Source: Mastigocoleus sp. MO_188.B34 (GTDB lineage: Bacteria > Cyanobacteriota > Cyanobacteriia > Cyanobacteriales > Nostocaceae). Taken from it: DNA of 64,000 bases. Location of the stretch: positions 1-64,000 of the forward strand of contig NZ_JASJDK010000016.1 in the NCBI RefSeq assembly GCF_030065675.1. The letters are read 5' to 3'. Below the pieces are notes generated by a model that made no database searches, had not been told where the DNA came from, and saw only the letters and a program-made list of their open reading frames with translations. Below, one piece after another: positions 37,986 to 48,278 of this stretch (its first letter is position 1; each line of letters opens with the position of its first letter). The translations under genes and the position numbers were made by a program.

Positions 37986-39182
37986 TTAGTCGATTGCTGA
38001 TTTCGCGATCGCGCCTAAGTTGAAACCAGGTGGATATTTACCTTCTTCCTTGACTCGTTTAATATCTGCCGGTGTAATTCGCAGTTGTAATTTTTGCACT
38101 AAGACACCTATTATATCACCTTTATCAATGATTCCTGCAACTGCACCAGCAGGTGAAAGCACGACGATTCTAGACAAATTTTCGCTCTCTAGTTTATTGA
38201 TAACATTGGCGATGCTCGTATTTTCCGTCACGCTAGGAATTTCCGTCAAGGGATGGACAATGTCATTTAAAGTTTTACTTTCCCATTGACTGCGTTCGAT
38301 AACACGTAAATCATCGATGGACACCATACCTCGATAACGCCCATCAGATTCAGCAAAATATACCTGAGAATGATTTGTTTCTAAAACATATAAATCGGCA
38401 AACGAACGAATTGTTCGATCTGCATCCACAACTCTAAAATCCCGTGTCATGGTTTCTCTAGCAGTGATTTTGAGTAAAGTTTCTTGTAAAACACTCACCC
38501 GATCGTAACTTGTAGCATTGCGGATACAAAACCAACCCAAAAGTGCTATCCACAGACCAGTAACTAGTTCGCCAGTCAAATAATCTACTAATAAACCAAA
38601 AGCAATTGCACAATAACCTAAAATTTGACCCGTCCTTGCAGCTAAATGTACTGCTTGAAAGCGATCACCCGTAGCTTTCCATAATGCAGCTTTTAAGACT
38701 TGTCCGCCATCTAGAGGTAAACCAGGAATTAAGTTAAATAAAGCCAAGACTAAGTTGATTCGACCCAAGTCCCCCAACATAACACCGAGAACACTAGTGT
38801 CAGAAAATACTTCAGATGCTAAACTTAGGAGAAAAAATAAGGTAATACTAACCAAAGGTCCAGCTATTGCAACTTGAAAGGCTTTGAAAGGAGTTTTGGA
38901 TTCTTCTTCAATTGTAGCAACACCACCAAATAAGAATAGTGTAATTGAATTGACTTTGATTCCTTGGGATTTTGCAACTAAGCTGTGACCTAATTCATGT
39001 AACAACACTGAACCAAATAGTAACAGTGCCATAACTACACCAGCACCCCAAGCAATAACAGATCCCAATTCTTGATAATTTATACCAAAATTTAGAGTTG
39101 CTAACCCCAAAATCACAAACCATAGGGGGTCTAAAAACAATGGGATTCCAAATAACGATCCTATTTTCCAGTTTGTTTGCAT
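37986..39182 (-). CDS. Site-2 protease family (M50) membrane metalloprotease with CBS pair
   Basis: A 398-residue intramembrane zinc protease. The active-site HELGH motif lies at residues 62-66 and the second zinc-ligand motif NLIPGLPLDGG at 150-160 with D158. About six spans occupy the first 230 residues. Two CBS domains follow (about 245-300 and 305-365), which may sense nucleotides. The group resembles SpoIVFB-type rhomboid-unrelated proteases that cleave membrane-bound regulators. The target is unknown. Confidence 0.9.
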   Translation of the reverse strand: MQTNWKIGSLFGIPLFLDPLWFVILGLATLNFGINYQELGSVIAWGAGVVMALLLFGSVLLHELGHSLVAKSQGIKVNSITLFLFGGVATIEEESKTPFKAFQVAIAGPLVSITLFFLLSLASEVFSDTSVLGVMLGDLGRINLVLALFNLIPGLPLDGGQVLKAALWKATGDRFQAVHLAARTGQILGYCAIAFGLLVDYLTGELVTGLWIALLGWFCIRNATSYDRVSVLQETLLKITARETMTRDFRVVDADRTIRSFADLYVLETNHSQVYFAESDGRYRGMVSIDDLRVIERSQWESKTLNDIVHPLTEIPSVTENTSIANVINKLESENLSRIVVLSPAGAVAGIIDKGDIIGVLVQKLQLRITPADIKRVKEEGKYPPGFNLGAIAKSAID

Positions 39183-39685
39183 GACTATTTTTTGAAAATA
39201 AAGATTTCCTATGCTTGAGGGCAGATATGCAAGGTAATTCTTTTCATCTTTTTATTTTTTATTCTTTAATTAGTTAATTCTTTTTATTATTCTAATTGTT
39301 TTACCAATTGATGTATCCTAAAGATTCAAATCCTTATTGACAGCTTTAGAAAGTAGAAGTCATAAAATGTAAAGTTGATACATATAATTAAAAATTACAA
39401 GTGCTAAATATTTACTTAAACTTAACCTTGAAATTCATGATTTATATTGAGTGGGCACAATAAAAACAGTATTAACAAAATAGTCTTAGAAAATGAGAAT
39501 TATCAATAAAAATTTTAAGAAATTATTGTATTTGATGTTGTAATTTATTTATTAAGTATGTACCCAAGTATGTACCCACCAGAATTGAAGACGGACGCAA
39601 AATATTTTTAGTAGAGACGCTGCAATCGAGCGCCTCTAAAACTTTACAATTTCCCTAAGCGTTAGCCTTTAGAAAAATCTGCAAT
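39183..39685. other. Intergenic region, no gene
   Basis: AT-rich. A degenerate palindrome with GTAGAGACG and CGCCTCTA sits at about 39613-39639, just downstream of psaK. Confidence 0.5.
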
Positions 39686-39937
39686 CTACAAAGTACCAAT
39701 ATTAGTCAATCCCAATACAATACCAATACCCAGGATATGACCAAAACACATTGCACCAACAAATGCTGGAATACTGATAGGGACAAGAGGCATTTTTGGT
39801 CCAATATTGGGGTACTTAACTTTTGTTGTTAACAAAAGAGATACTATAGAACTGCCAGCAATTATTCCGGCTACTTGGGGAGTCCAGATGGGCGTTACGG
39901 GTACATTAGCCGCAGTTGACAGTAAGTAAGATATCAA
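39686..39937 (-). CDS. psaK: Photosystem I reaction centre subunit PsaK
   Basis: An 83-residue two-span membrane protein at the periphery of photosystem I. The C-terminal FGHILGIGIVLGLTNIG is the PsaK hallmark, and the N-terminal span is preceded by a short lumenal stretch. The start is a TTG at 39937, supported by AGGAG eight bases upstream; no ATG precedes the conserved part. Cyanobacteria often carry several psaK copies, and which type this is cannot be said from sequence alone. Confidence 0.85.
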   Translation of the reverse strand: MISYLLSTAANVPVTPIWTPQVAGIIAGSSIVSLLLTTKVKYPNIGPKMPLVPISIPAFVGAMCFGHILGIGIVLGLTNIGTL

Positions 39938-40062
39938 ATTTCTTTCTCCTGAATGGAAAATGTATATAAACCACCAAAATTATAAGTTCCAGATAACAAA
40001 GCGGGTATTGTGTCAAAAATAGATTTTTTTCTGTATTGTGTGATACAAAATAATCAATTGTC

Positions 40063-40689
40063 ATGCGAATTAAAATTTGTGGTATTACAAAACCACAGCA
40101 AGGTAGGGAAATTGTATCTTTAGGGGCAACAGCCTTGGGGTTTATTTGCGTTAAAGCCTCTCCACGCTATGTTGATGTCAATCAAATTAGAGCAGTAGTA
40201 GAACAAGTTCCTAAAGATACTGACAAGATTGGTGTGTTTGCTAATTCTTCAATAGAAGAAATAATTCAAATTGCCACAAATTCAGTCTTGACGGGTATCC
40301 AGTTGCATGGAGATGAATCGCCAGAATTCTGCCAACAATTACGAGATAATCTGCCCGAAATGGAAATTATTAAGGCTTTACGAATTAAAGCTGTTGATGA
40401 TTTAAGTAAAGTAGAATTTTACCTTGCAAAGGTTAATACACTTTTACTTGATGCCTATCATCCCCAACAATTGGGGGGTACGGGTAAAAAAATAGATTGG
40501 CAAACTTTAAAGCAATTTAATCCTGGTTTGCCTTGGTTTTTAGCCGGGGGACTAACTCCAGACAATATTTTAGAAGCTTTGGCTTTGATTTGTCCCAATG
40601 GGATTGATTTATCGAGTGGTGTGGAACGCTCTCCAGGAGATAAAGATTTGAATAAAGTGGCAAAGTTATTTGAGCAATTGGCTGGCTAG
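40063..40689 (+). CDS. trpF: Phosphoribosylanthranilate isomerase
   Basis: A 208-residue TIM-barrel enzyme converting phosphoribosylanthranilate to CdRP in tryptophan synthesis. The N-terminal [11 protein letters not shown] contains the catalytic Cys. [21 protein letters not shown] and the C-terminal phosphate-binding [11 protein letters not shown] and GIDLSSGVE are all present. It stands apart from other trp genes, as is usual in cyanobacteria. The start codon is ATG. It is divergent from psaK. Confidence 0.95.
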   Translation: MRIKICGITKPQQGREIVSLGATALGFICVKASPRYVDVNQIRAVVEQVPKDTDKIGVFANSSIEEIIQIATNSVLTGIQLHGDESPEFCQQLRDNLPEMEIIKALRIKAVDDLSKVEFYLAKVNTLLLDAYHPQQLGGTGKKIDWQTLKQFNPGLPWFLAGGLTPDNILEALALICPNGIDLSSGVERSPGDKDLNKVAKLFEQLAG

Positions 40690-40734
40690 TGAGAATTAGC
40701 GACTAGGGATTAGGTATTTTTCCCTAATCCCCAA

Positions 40735-40830
40735 TAGCCAGTCCCCAGAGGCTATGACTACATCACCTGCGGTTCTGCCGACGCCGCAGGCTCTATGCCG
40801 CAAGGCGGCACGCAGTGCTATCCCTAGTCC
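40735..40830. repeat. GC-rich interspersed repeat fragment
   Basis: A GC-rich patch with CCGACGCCGCAGGCTCTATG and CCGCAAGGCGGCACGCAG sits in AT-rich DNA between trpF and folE. Similar patches occur near 54940-54985. It has the character of a cyanobacterial interspersed repeat. Confidence 0.5.
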
Positions 40831-40837
40831 CCAACAT

Positions 40838-41533
40838 TTAGAAAAATGCTGGTTGGTGACGAATCAAATTAAAAAATTCTTCTCGGGTTTTTTGCTCTTG
40901 CTCAAATACCCCTACCATTGCGCTAGTGACAGTCCAAGAACCAGGCTTTTGTACGCCTCGCATTACCATGCACATATGAGTTGCTTCAATTACAACTGCA
41001 ACTCCTTTCGGTTCAAGAATCTCTTGTACAGCTTCAGCCACTTGTCTGGTTAAACGCTCTTGTACTTGTAACCGACGAGAATACATTTCAACAATGCGAG
41101 CTAACTTACTCAACCCCACAACTTTTTGATTGGGAATATAAGCAACATGAGCTTTACCCATGAAAGGTAACATATGATGTTCGCAAAGACTAAAGAGATT
41201 GATATCTCTAACCAGGACCATCTCGTCATGACCTTCATCAAAAATTGCACCATTGATGATGTCTTCTAAAGACTGCTTGTAACCACTGGTAAGGAATTGC
41301 ATTGCCTTGGCGACACGCTGCGGAGTTTTGAGTAATCCCTCCCGTTCCGGATCTTCTCCAACTCCCTCGAGCAGAGTCCGAACTGCATCGGTCATCCGCT
41401 CCATCTGCTCTGGTGATTCTGGTTTTGGTATGTTTTGTTCTTTTTTACTTTTTATAACATCTGCTAAATCGGGAATCAGAGGAGATTGGGAGATGTTGGA
41501 GCCGTTGGAACCGTTGGAACGAACGATAGTCAT
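40838..41533 (-). CDS. folE: GTP cyclohydrolase I
   Basis: A 231-residue enzyme that makes 7,8-dihydroneopterin triphosphate from GTP, the first step to folates and pterins. Zinc-site residues are visible as C117, H119 and H120 in LCEHHMLPF and C188 in THMCM. The N-terminal 40 residues are variable and contain a NGSNGSN repeat from a short tandem DNA repeat. Family-typical [13 protein letters not shown] and MVMRGV are intact. It is convergent with trpF across a repeat-containing spacer. Confidence 0.95.
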   Translation of the reverse strand: MTIVRSNGSNGSNISQSPLIPDLADVIKSKKEQNIPKPESPEQMERMTDAVRTLLEGVGEDPEREGLLKTPQRVAKAMQFLTSGYKQSLEDIINGAIFDEGHDEMVLVRDINLFSLCEHHMLPFMGKAHVAYIPNQKVVGLSKLARIVEMYSRRLQVQERLTRQVAEAVQEILEPKGVAVVIEATHMCMVMRGVQKPGSWTVTSAMVGVFEQEQKTREEFFNLIRHQPAFF

Positions 41534-42051
41534 GATGTCTTTTAGTTTTTGTCTGTAGTTAACAGAGTCGATTTAAGTCGAAAAAGAAATAATCGAAAAA
41601 TAGATATGACGAGCGTATAGCTTGTCTGTGAGATACCTGTTTATTTGCTGTTACGGACAATTGTCGTTAGTTAGATAGACACCCATCGAAGATAGTGAAT
41701 TGGGGAATTAAGAATCTGACAAGTTAGTGAGAGAATTAAGTTTTGGGAAGTTCAATACTCATATATTCAAAGGCTGACAACCTTAAATACTTGTAAAAAC
41801 ATTACACTGGAAAGCACATACACTATCCTCTGAGCTTTACGACACAAAATCAAAACTTTGCCTTTCATTTTTCTCTTAAAACCCTCTTGAGACAAGAAAA
41901 CTGAAGTATCCTGTCAACTCAACAATCAATTTGGATGATGAATAGTTCACAAATAACTAACGATTCACGAACGCAATAATTCACAAATAAAGGAATTGAT
42001 GAAAAAGAGTTCGCGGAAAAAATTCACGAACGGAAATTCACGAACGAAAAT
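41534..42051. other. Intergenic region upstream of folE
   Basis: No gene. The right end has repeated ATTCACGAACG/ATTCACAAAT-type short direct repeats at about 41960-42050, close to the stop of the SDR gene. Confidence 0.55.
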
Positions 42052-42777
42052 TTACAGAACGCCTGCACTTGGCATAAGTGTTAATTCGTCTACAACCGCT
42101 TGCTTTGGTAACATCGCAGCATAGAGAATCGAGTGAGCAACATCTTCAGGAGATAACATTTTGGAGCGGTCAAAGTCCGCATTCACGGTGTCGGTATCCC
42201 AGATACTAGTATTTACAGCACCAGGACAAATCGCTGTCACACGAATACCGTGAGGGCGTTCTTCTTGTGACAAAGCTTGAGAAAGAGCCATTAAACCAGC
42301 TTTACTGACGCAGTAAGCTCCCCAACCGGCAAAAGCTTGTTTTCCTGCAATAGAGGAAACATTAATAATTGTTCCCATGCCGTGATCGCGCATCGCAGGT
42401 AAGACTCCCATAATACACTGAAAGACACTGGTTAAATTTAAATCTATTACCCGTTGCCAATCAGATAGTGAAGTTTGACTTAGAGTCCCTGTATAACCAA
42501 TGCCAGCATTATTGACGAGAATATCTATGTTCCCAAAGTCACTAATAATATTCTGGATATTTTCCGACACTGTTTCTAGGTTTTCTAAATCAAGAGGATA
42601 AAATTTTGAGTTTACCCCCAACGCCCGAGCTTCAGATGCGACCTTTGCCAACTTATCAGTTGTTCGACTGACTAAAGCAATATCTATCCCCGCTTTTGCA
42701 AATTCCAAAGCGGTGGCTTTACCGATACCACTACTTGCCCCGGTAATTAGGGCAGTTTTTTTTTGCTCCAAACTCAT
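42052..42777 (-). CDS. SDR family NAD(P)-dependent oxidoreductase
   Basis: A 241-residue classical short-chain dehydrogenase. The cofactor motif TGASSGIG lies at residues 12-19, NNAG at 89-92, the catalytic Ser near 142 and YxxxK at Y155/K159. The fold and length resemble 3-ketoacyl-ACP-reductase-like enzymes. It is encoded downstream of accA on the same strand, in the neighbourhood of the alkane pathway genes, but no direct link can be shown. A strong hairpin lies between accA and this gene, so it may have its own promoter. Confidence 0.88.
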   Translation of the reverse strand: MSLEQKKTALITGASSGIGKATALEFAKAGIDIALVSRTTDKLAKVASEARALGVNSKFYPLDLENLETVSENIQNIISDFGNIDILVNNAGIGYTGTLSQTSLSDWQRVIDLNLTSVFQCIMGVLPAMRDHGMGTIINVSSIAGKQAFAGWGAYCVSKAGLMALSQALSQEERPHGIRVTAICPGAVNTSIWDTDTVNADFDRSKMLSPEDVAHSILYAAMLPKQAVVDELTLMPSAGVL

Positions 42778-43205
42778 GCTTTATTCCAATATTTCGAACG
42801 CTTTGACCGCACATCTATCCTGTTATTGAAGTCTCTTGCCTTGGATAGATTAAGCTATACTTAAAATTCAAAATTTTCTAGATGATTGCTGCTATACTCC
42901 CCTCAATGGGTATATAACTCGTCGAATTATCAAATAAATTCTAAGGCACACACATATTTCTCACTAAGAAATAAGCTGCTTGCCTTGAATACTGATAGCG
43001 GCTACTCTGCAAGGACATATCCTGGCTGACCTTATATTTCATGGTCTTAAAGTTAATAAATTAGTCCGGTACAAACCACCCTGTACTATCGAGTCAATTG
43101 GTAAAAAAAGTACAAATGCCTATGGCTGAGAAGATTGTTAAAAATCTTTACGTGCCATAGGCAATTATAGCATTGCTGTTTTATTTAAACTAAAAATTCC
43201 TACTT
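42778..43205. other. Intergenic region between the SDR gene and accA
   Basis: Contains the hairpin at 43117-43163; otherwise no gene or named element. Confidence 0.55.
43117..43163 (-). terminator. Terminator-like double hairpin downstream of accA
   Basis: TGCCTATGGC and GCCATAGGCA pair perfectly (10 bp) and enclose a second small stem (AAGATT with AATCTT). Leftward, the stem is followed by TTTGTACTTTTTTT. This suits termination of accA. Confidence 0.7.
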
Positions 43206-44189
43206 TTAAGAAACATCTAGTTCCTGGAAAGATCCAATAGCGCGAAATTTTTCATAGCGCAACTGGCGTCTTTGTTGGGGAGTTAGGCGAACCAATTCTT
43301 CAAGATTATCTAACAAAGCTTGCTTGAGAGTTTGGGCAGCTTGTAAAGGGTCTGAATGAGCGCCACCAACTGGTTCGGTTAATATTTGGTCGATAATACC
43401 AAGATTTTTTAAGTCGTTAGAAGTAATTTTTAGTGCTAAAGTTGCTTGTGGTGCTTTAGAAGAATCTTTCCAAAGAATTGCAGCACAGGCTTCAGGAGTA
43501 GCAACGGTATATACAGAATGTTCAAACATCATTAACCGATCACCTACACCGATTCCTAATGCACCACCAGAGCCTCCTTCTCCAATCACTGTACAGATAA
43601 TTGGTACTTCCAAGCGAAACATTTCCCGTAAATTATAAGCGATAGCTTCTCCTTGACCTCCTTGTTCGGCTACCACTGTTGGTAAAGCTCCAGGAGTATC
43701 AATAAAAGTTATAACCGGCATGCTGAACTTATTAGCATGTTCCATTAGGCGCATTGCTTTGCGGTAACCACCGGGAGAAGCCATACCGAAATTGCGAGCA
43801 ATATTATCTTTTGTATCCCGACCTTTTTGGTGACCCAACATTACCACTGGCTGCCCCCCCAAACGAGCAACTCCACCTACTAAAGCCGGGTCATCAGAAC
43901 CACCGCGATCGCCATGTAGTTCCATCCACTCATCGGTAATCGCTTGAATGTAATCTAAAGTACTAGGGCGTCGCGGATGGCGAGCTACTTGCAGCCTTTG
44001 TGTTGGTGTCAGGCTACTGAAAATTTCTTCACGTAATTGCATAGCGCGTGTTTCTAGTTGACGAATCTGACTAGAAACATCGACGCCATTTTCCTCAGCA
44101 AGTTGACGAATTTGCTCAATTCGATTAGCGAGTTCTGCTAGCGGCTTTTCAAAATCTAGTAGTAGCGGTTTGCGCTCTGTAGTAGCCAT
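43206..44189 (-). CDS. accA: Acetyl-CoA carboxylase carboxyltransferase subunit alpha
   Basis: A 327-residue carboxyltransferase subunit that, with AccD, moves CO2 from carboxybiotin to acetyl-CoA to make malonyl-CoA. It has the crotonase-like fold with [14 protein letters not shown], the oxyanion segment FIDTPGAL and [15 protein letters not shown]. The N-terminal coiled-coil segment is typical. The gene lies downstream of aar on the same strand, an arrangement common in cyanobacteria that couples malonyl-CoA supply to alkane and fatty-acid metabolism. A terminator-like hairpin lies between aar and accA. Confidence 0.97.
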   Translation of the reverse strand: MATTERKPLLLDFEKPLAELANRIEQIRQLAEENGVDVSSQIRQLETRAMQLREEIFSSLTPTQRLQVARHPRRPSTLDYIQAITDEWMELHGDRGGSDDPALVGGVARLGGQPVVMLGHQKGRDTKDNIARNFGMASPGGYRKAMRLMEHANKFSMPVITFIDTPGALPTVVAEQGGQGEAIAYNLREMFRLEVPIICTVIGEGGSGGALGIGVGDRLMMFEHSVYTVATPEACAAILWKDSSKAPQATLALKITSNDLKNLGIIDQILTEPVGGAHSDPLQAAQTLKQALLDNLEELVRLTPQQRRQLRYEKFRAIGSFQELDVS

Positions 44190-44609
44190 TATTAAAGTGA
44201 TAATTGTTGAATTATAGAGATTTTGTTGGTATATCGGGGAAATTAAGAGCTAAATAATAGATCTTACCTAAGCTCGGGACTAAAAAATCCCTCTAAAAAA
44301 CTAATTGAGTTTTAGAGGAGAAAATTTAGGTAGTGCTTCTTATCTTGCAGCCCTGGGCTTAATCTGGGTAGTAAATCATCACAAATAGCAATTTTCCTAC
44401 CCTGTTTACATAATTCCTAAATAATAGTTAAAAGCCGAGTTTATTTTTGGGCTCTATTCTGTTGGGCCTTATTAAACTCTGCTCGGAGACATTCAAGAAG
44501 TAAACTAAGTAAGTAAACTACCAAGATAGAACATCGCAGATGAGGTTGTTGACAGTTAACAGTTAACGATTGTGATGTTAATAGTCAACCGCCAACTCTC
44601 AACTTCTTG
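44190..44609. other. Intergenic region between accA and aar
   Basis: Contains the aar terminator hairpin (44290-44318) and presumably the accA promoter. No gene. Confidence 0.6.
44290..44318 (-). terminator. Rho-independent terminator downstream of aar
   Basis: CCTCTAAAA and TTTTAGAGG form a perfect 9-bp stem. Leftward it is followed by GATTTTTTAG. It lies 290 bp past the aar stop codon. Confidence 0.65.
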
Positions 44610-45632
44610 TTATCCAACAAGCAAGGGTCTAAATCCATGTTTTACGGATACTCGACCTATTTGTTCCATCTTTTCTACGGTAATCTGATTTCGTCCCCAA
44701 GAAAAGTTAGTATGTAACTTCTCGAACTCCAGTAACATTGACTCGGCAAAGCAAGCAAATAACTGACGAGCAGGAACTTCCATATTGACTATTGTCATGA
44801 TTTTCCAGTCAATATCAAGAGAATGCTCTACAATTCCGCCGTTAAGTATATGTATGCCTGGATGTTGAATTTTTGTCGCTAAATTTTTAGGGTAGCCACC
44901 ATCAATCAGTAAACAAGGTTTTTTTAAAGTTTTTGGATTAATTTCCATGCCTTTTGGCATACTCGCCACCCAAACAATAATATCGGCTTGGGGAAATGCA
45001 CCTTCCATCCCAACAATCTTTCCCCGTCCAAGTTGGGTTTGCAATTTTTGCAAGCGTTCTTGGTTACGGGCGATCAGCAATAACTCCCGAACCTCGGTTT
45101 TTGCATCCAACCATCTGCAGACGGCGCTACCAATATCTCCGGTTGCACCACATACTGCGACTGTTGCATTCTCAAGTTCTATTCCTAATTGCTTTGATGC
45201 TTCCTCAACTTGCCGACAAATTATATAAGCAGTGTGGGTATTTCCGGTTGTAAAGCGTTCAAACTCAAGTTTGATATTTCGGACTTGCTGAAATTGCTCT
45301 AATTTGAAGTTTTCAAAAATTATTGAAGAAAAACCACCCAAAGCAGTGATGTTTATGCCATGCTTTTGAGCATGAGCCATTGCATTTAAAATCTTCCTAG
45401 TTGCAGCTTTAATTCGACGATTAGCTAACATCTCCGGTAGAAAGCAAGACTCGACATAGCGCCCCTCAATTTTTTGTCCAGTAACGCTGGTTACTGTGAT
45501 AGTGTCAACAATTTGAGGGGGAGCACTACACCAAAAATCCAAACCTTGGTCGGCGTATTCTGGATAACCCAATTCTTTTGCTACTGATTGGGCGTGATTT
45601 AAGCTGGTAAGATGTCCGATTAGACCAAACAT
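44610..45632 (-). CDS. aar: Long-chain acyl-[acyl-carrier-protein] reductase
   Basis: A 340-residue cyanobacteria-specific enzyme that reduces fatty acyl-ACP to fatty aldehyde with NADPH, the first step of alkane synthesis. The N-terminal [18 protein letters not shown] and [18 protein letters not shown] are diagnostic. The Rossmann motif GATGDIG lies at 162-168. C294 in LFACFAE matches the reported acyl-accepting cysteine. ado lies directly upstream on the same strand with 259 bp between them. Aldehyde is likely passed directly to ADO. Confidence 0.96.
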   Translation of the reverse strand: MFGLIGHLTSLNHAQSVAKELGYPEYADQGLDFWCSAPPQIVDTITVTSVTGQKIEGRYVESCFLPEMLANRRIKAATRKILNAMAHAQKHGINITALGGFSSIIFENFKLEQFQQVRNIKLEFERFTTGNTHTAYIICRQVEEASKQLGIELENATVAVCGATGDIGSAVCRWLDAKTEVRELLLIARNQERLQKLQTQLGRGKIVGMEGAFPQADIIVWVASMPKGMEINPKTLKKPCLLIDGGYPKNLATKIQHPGIHILNGGIVEHSLDIDWKIMTIVNMEVPARQLFACFAESMLLEFEKLHTNFSWGRNQITVEKMEQIGRVSVKHGFRPLLVG

Positions 45633-45713
45633 GAACTATTTGCCAACGGGCGTTTGCCTCGTGTAAAACGTGGAATAAAATGTTTTGAAGTTTTGAAATT
45701 ATGATTTTCAAGT

Positions 45714-45736
45714 AAAGACGCCCCAAGGGGACGTCT
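45714..45736 (-). terminator. Hairpin between ado and aar
   Basis: AAGACGCCCC pairs with GGGGACGTCTT with one bulged A. Leftward T-content after it is modest, so it could be an attenuator or partial terminator between the two alkane genes. Confidence 0.4.
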
Positions 45737-45891
45737 TCAGAAACAGTTATTAATGAGGAGTTAAAGGCAAAAGAAATTTTAAAGAATATCTGATTAAATT
45801 TTTCCTTAAACTTTCTTTGAACTTAATGTATTACCGCACCAATAACCGTATCCATCGACTCAGCACTTTTGTAATTGTGTTACTTGGCTTA

Positions 45892-46587
45892 TTAAACGGC
45901 TCTCAGTCCATAAGCAGAAAGACGCATAATTTCACGAGTAGAGAAACCAATATTGCTTAAAGCTTCACCATACTGAATCATGAAGTCTTCAATTAAGGCG
46001 TCTTTTTCCATTGCCATATTTTCAGCATCCACAGCTACTTGTTCTAGCATTTGCCAAACTATGGGTAAGTTTTGACGATTTGCTTCTTCCAATTCAGCTT
46101 TGGATTCTTCAAAGTGTTCTTTCAACCAGACCTCACCAAAATTTAGATGGGTGTATTCGTCTTTCACCACACCTTCGGTTATTTTGCGCGCAAATGGATC
46201 AGCAACTGGAATATAAATGTTGTATGCTGCAATTGCAAAACATTCAATAATTAAAGACTGGATCAACAAACAAGTAACAACTTTTCCTTCTGAGAAAGCT
46301 GTCTGAAAATTTTGATGTAATTTAGAGAAAAATTGCTTGGCAAACTCCAAATCAGGAGTTACCTTGAGATTGCGTCCGCAAGCTTCAAACCCCTTTTTGT
46401 GACGGCTCTCCATCTTTGAGAGACGAGTTAGCTCTTGTATATGCTCTGGCAGCAGTTGTGCTAGTTGGATGTAATTTTCATGGGCTTCTTGTTCCCCTTC
46501 AATCACAATGGCATTGACACGAGTATAAGCATCTTTGTAAATCTCACTTTGATAATCCATTTCGGATTGATTTGCAAGCTGCTGCAT
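45892..46587 (-). CDS. ado: Aldehyde oxygenase (deformylating), ADO
   Basis: A 231-residue ferritin-like di-iron enzyme converting Cn fatty aldehyde to a Cn-1 alkane or alkene plus formate. All six metal ligands are in place: E32, E60, H63, E115, E144 and H147. The segment [20 protein letters not shown] is diagnostic. It is the first gene of the leftward ado-aar pair, with accA beyond. Products in filamentous strains are mostly C15-C17 alkanes. Confidence 0.97.
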   Translation of the reverse strand: MQQLANQSEMDYQSEIYKDAYTRVNAIVIEGEQEAHENYIQLAQLLPEHIQELTRLSKMESRHKKGFEACGRNLKVTPDLEFAKQFFSKLHQNFQTAFSEGKVVTCLLIQSLIIECFAIAAYNIYIPVADPFARKITEGVVKDEYTHLNFGEVWLKEHFEESKAELEEANRQNLPIVWQMLEQVAVDAENMAMEKDALIEDFMIQYGEALSNIGFSTREIMRLSAYGLRAV

Positions 46588-46893
46588 GGTACGTTTACTC
46601 CTTTAGACGAGAACTGTGGGTTAGGAGAATTGAATATACCCTGTGACATTTAGGGCAGTATTACTGAGCTTTAATTTAATTTAGCAAGTACACTATAATT
46701 TTCACTATATTTATACTTTTTGCTTTTCGCGAGCATACTTGTTACTACTTAGCTTTTAGCAGAACAAATAACAAAGAGCAAAATAATAACAAATTGCATC
46801 ACATCCGTAATATTACAACGAGAAGGCAGTGAATTAACGATTGTGACAGGAGATGCTCTAGTATTAAACAGTAGATACATTGCTATGGATTAA
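46588..46893. other. Divergent promoter region between ado and the sugar permease
   Basis: A 306-bp gap with the start codons of two diverging genes at its ends. Promoters must lie here; no boxes are assigned with confidence. Confidence 0.5.
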
Positions 46894-47721
46894 GTGTCAA
46901 AAACATCTTTAAATTTCAATTATCTCAGCTTTTTAAACATTGGAGTACTGCTACTAGGGAGTTTTATTGTTTTATTGCCCCTGTTAATAGTATTACTGAC
47001 ATCGTTCTCCCCTGAGGGTACAACCCTACAAATCATACCGAAAGATGGTTGGTCTTTTAGTAACTATCAAGAGGCTTGGAGTCGTGGTAAATTTCCCTTG
47101 GCTTTTTGGAATTCAACTTTTGTTGCTTTATCTGTAACTGGTTTTCAGATATTCACTTCGGCATTAGCTGGTTATGCCCTTGCTAGGTTGAAATTTAAGG
47201 GGCGTCAAGCTTTATTATTAATTATTTTGGCTACATTGGTTATTCCGTTTCAGTTATTAGTGATTCCAACATTCTTAGTACTTAAATGGGGAAATCTGAT
47301 TAACACTTATGGGGCATTAATCCTACCAACTGCAGCAAATGGCTTTGGAATCTTTTTGATGCGGCAATTTTTCCAAACGATTCCTGTTGAATTAGAAGAA
47401 GCCGCAGCTATGGATGGAGCAAATAGGCTGCAAATACTATGGCAGGTTATGTTGCCTTTAGCTCGCCCAGCTTTGATTACATTGTTTTTATTTACATTTA
47501 TTGGTGAATGGAACGATGTATTTAAGCCGTTGGTATTTACCACTAGACCAGAATTAAGGACTGTGCAGTTGACTTTAGCAGAATTTCAAGAACAATTTAC
47601 TAGTAATTGGCCCCTACTGATGGCTGCAGTGACAATTGCTACTCTTCCTGTCATAGTTTTATTTTTAATCGGTCAGCGTCAATTTATTAGAGGCATAGCT
47701 ACTACGGGAATTAAAAATTAG
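46894..47721 (+). CDS. Carbohydrate ABC transporter permease (MalG-like)
   Basis: A 275-residue inner-membrane permease with six spans and the EAA loop (EEAAAMDGA followed by PLARPAL) that docks the ATPase. It belongs to the CUT1 sugar-transporter family, like MalG/UgpE. The start is GTG at 46894. No MalF-type partner, binding protein or ATPase gene is in the window, so it must work with components encoded elsewhere. A position next to the alkane genes is seen in other cyanobacteria, without known meaning. Confidence 0.9.
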   Translation: MSKTSLNFNYLSFLNIGVLLLGSFIVLLPLLIVLLTSFSPEGTTLQIIPKDGWSFSNYQEAWSRGKFPLAFWNSTFVALSVTGFQIFTSALAGYALARLKFKGRQALLLIILATLVIPFQLLVIPTFLVLKWGNLINTYGALILPTAANGFGIFLMRQFFQTIPVELEEAAAMDGANRLQILWQVMLPLARPALITLFLFTFIGEWNDVFKPLVFTTRPELRTVQLTLAEFQEQFTSNWPLLMAAVTIATLPVIVLFLIGQRQFIRGIATTGIKN

Positions 47722-48278
47722 CGATTTAAATTTTTACTTTCCCCTGTTTTAACTAATTTATTATACATTGCGACAATAAATACATTTACATTTATTAGAG
47801 TATTTTTCTGCCATCAAGTATTAATAAAAGTAATAGATAATATTATAAATAGTTACTAATATTTGTTTGCTATGGATTATAAATCATCAATCAGTAGTGT
47901 CAAATATTAGTATTTCGCACGTTGTTGTGGGCTTAATTTACTTTGGACATATGCTTTTATTAATTAATAACTGGGACGTTGCTTAATCAAAGGATGATTT
48001 CGCCCCCTAGCCCCCAATTTTGGGGGAAACATACTTCTCAAAGTCCCCCATTTATGACCTTGCGATCACGCTAGAAGCTTATAGCTGCGCTAACTACGGA
48101 TCCGCTAATGGGGGATTTGGGGGGCTATACTTTGGGATAAATTTTTAAAATTCATACCTCATTTCTGCAACGCCATATATTGATAACTAATCATTGTTTG
48201 TTGTGAAAGAATGACTAATCACCAGAGATGAAAGCTCGACTGGATAGATAATTAACTTAGCAAATAATAAATTAATAA
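47722..48278. other. Intergenic region with an inverted repeat
   Basis: Contains the repeat at 48008-48127; the rest is AT-rich with no gene. Confidence 0.55.
48008..48127. repeat. Interspersed inverted repeat with TAGCCCCC/GGGGGCTA ends
   Basis: TAGCCCCC at 48008-48015 and GGGGGCTA at 48120-48127 bound a 120-bp block with a further CCCCCAATTTTGGGGG hairpin at its left end and a GC-rich patch (TACGGATCCGCTAATG) also found near 15540. Such blocks are common in cyanobacterial intergenic DNA. Confidence 0.65.
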
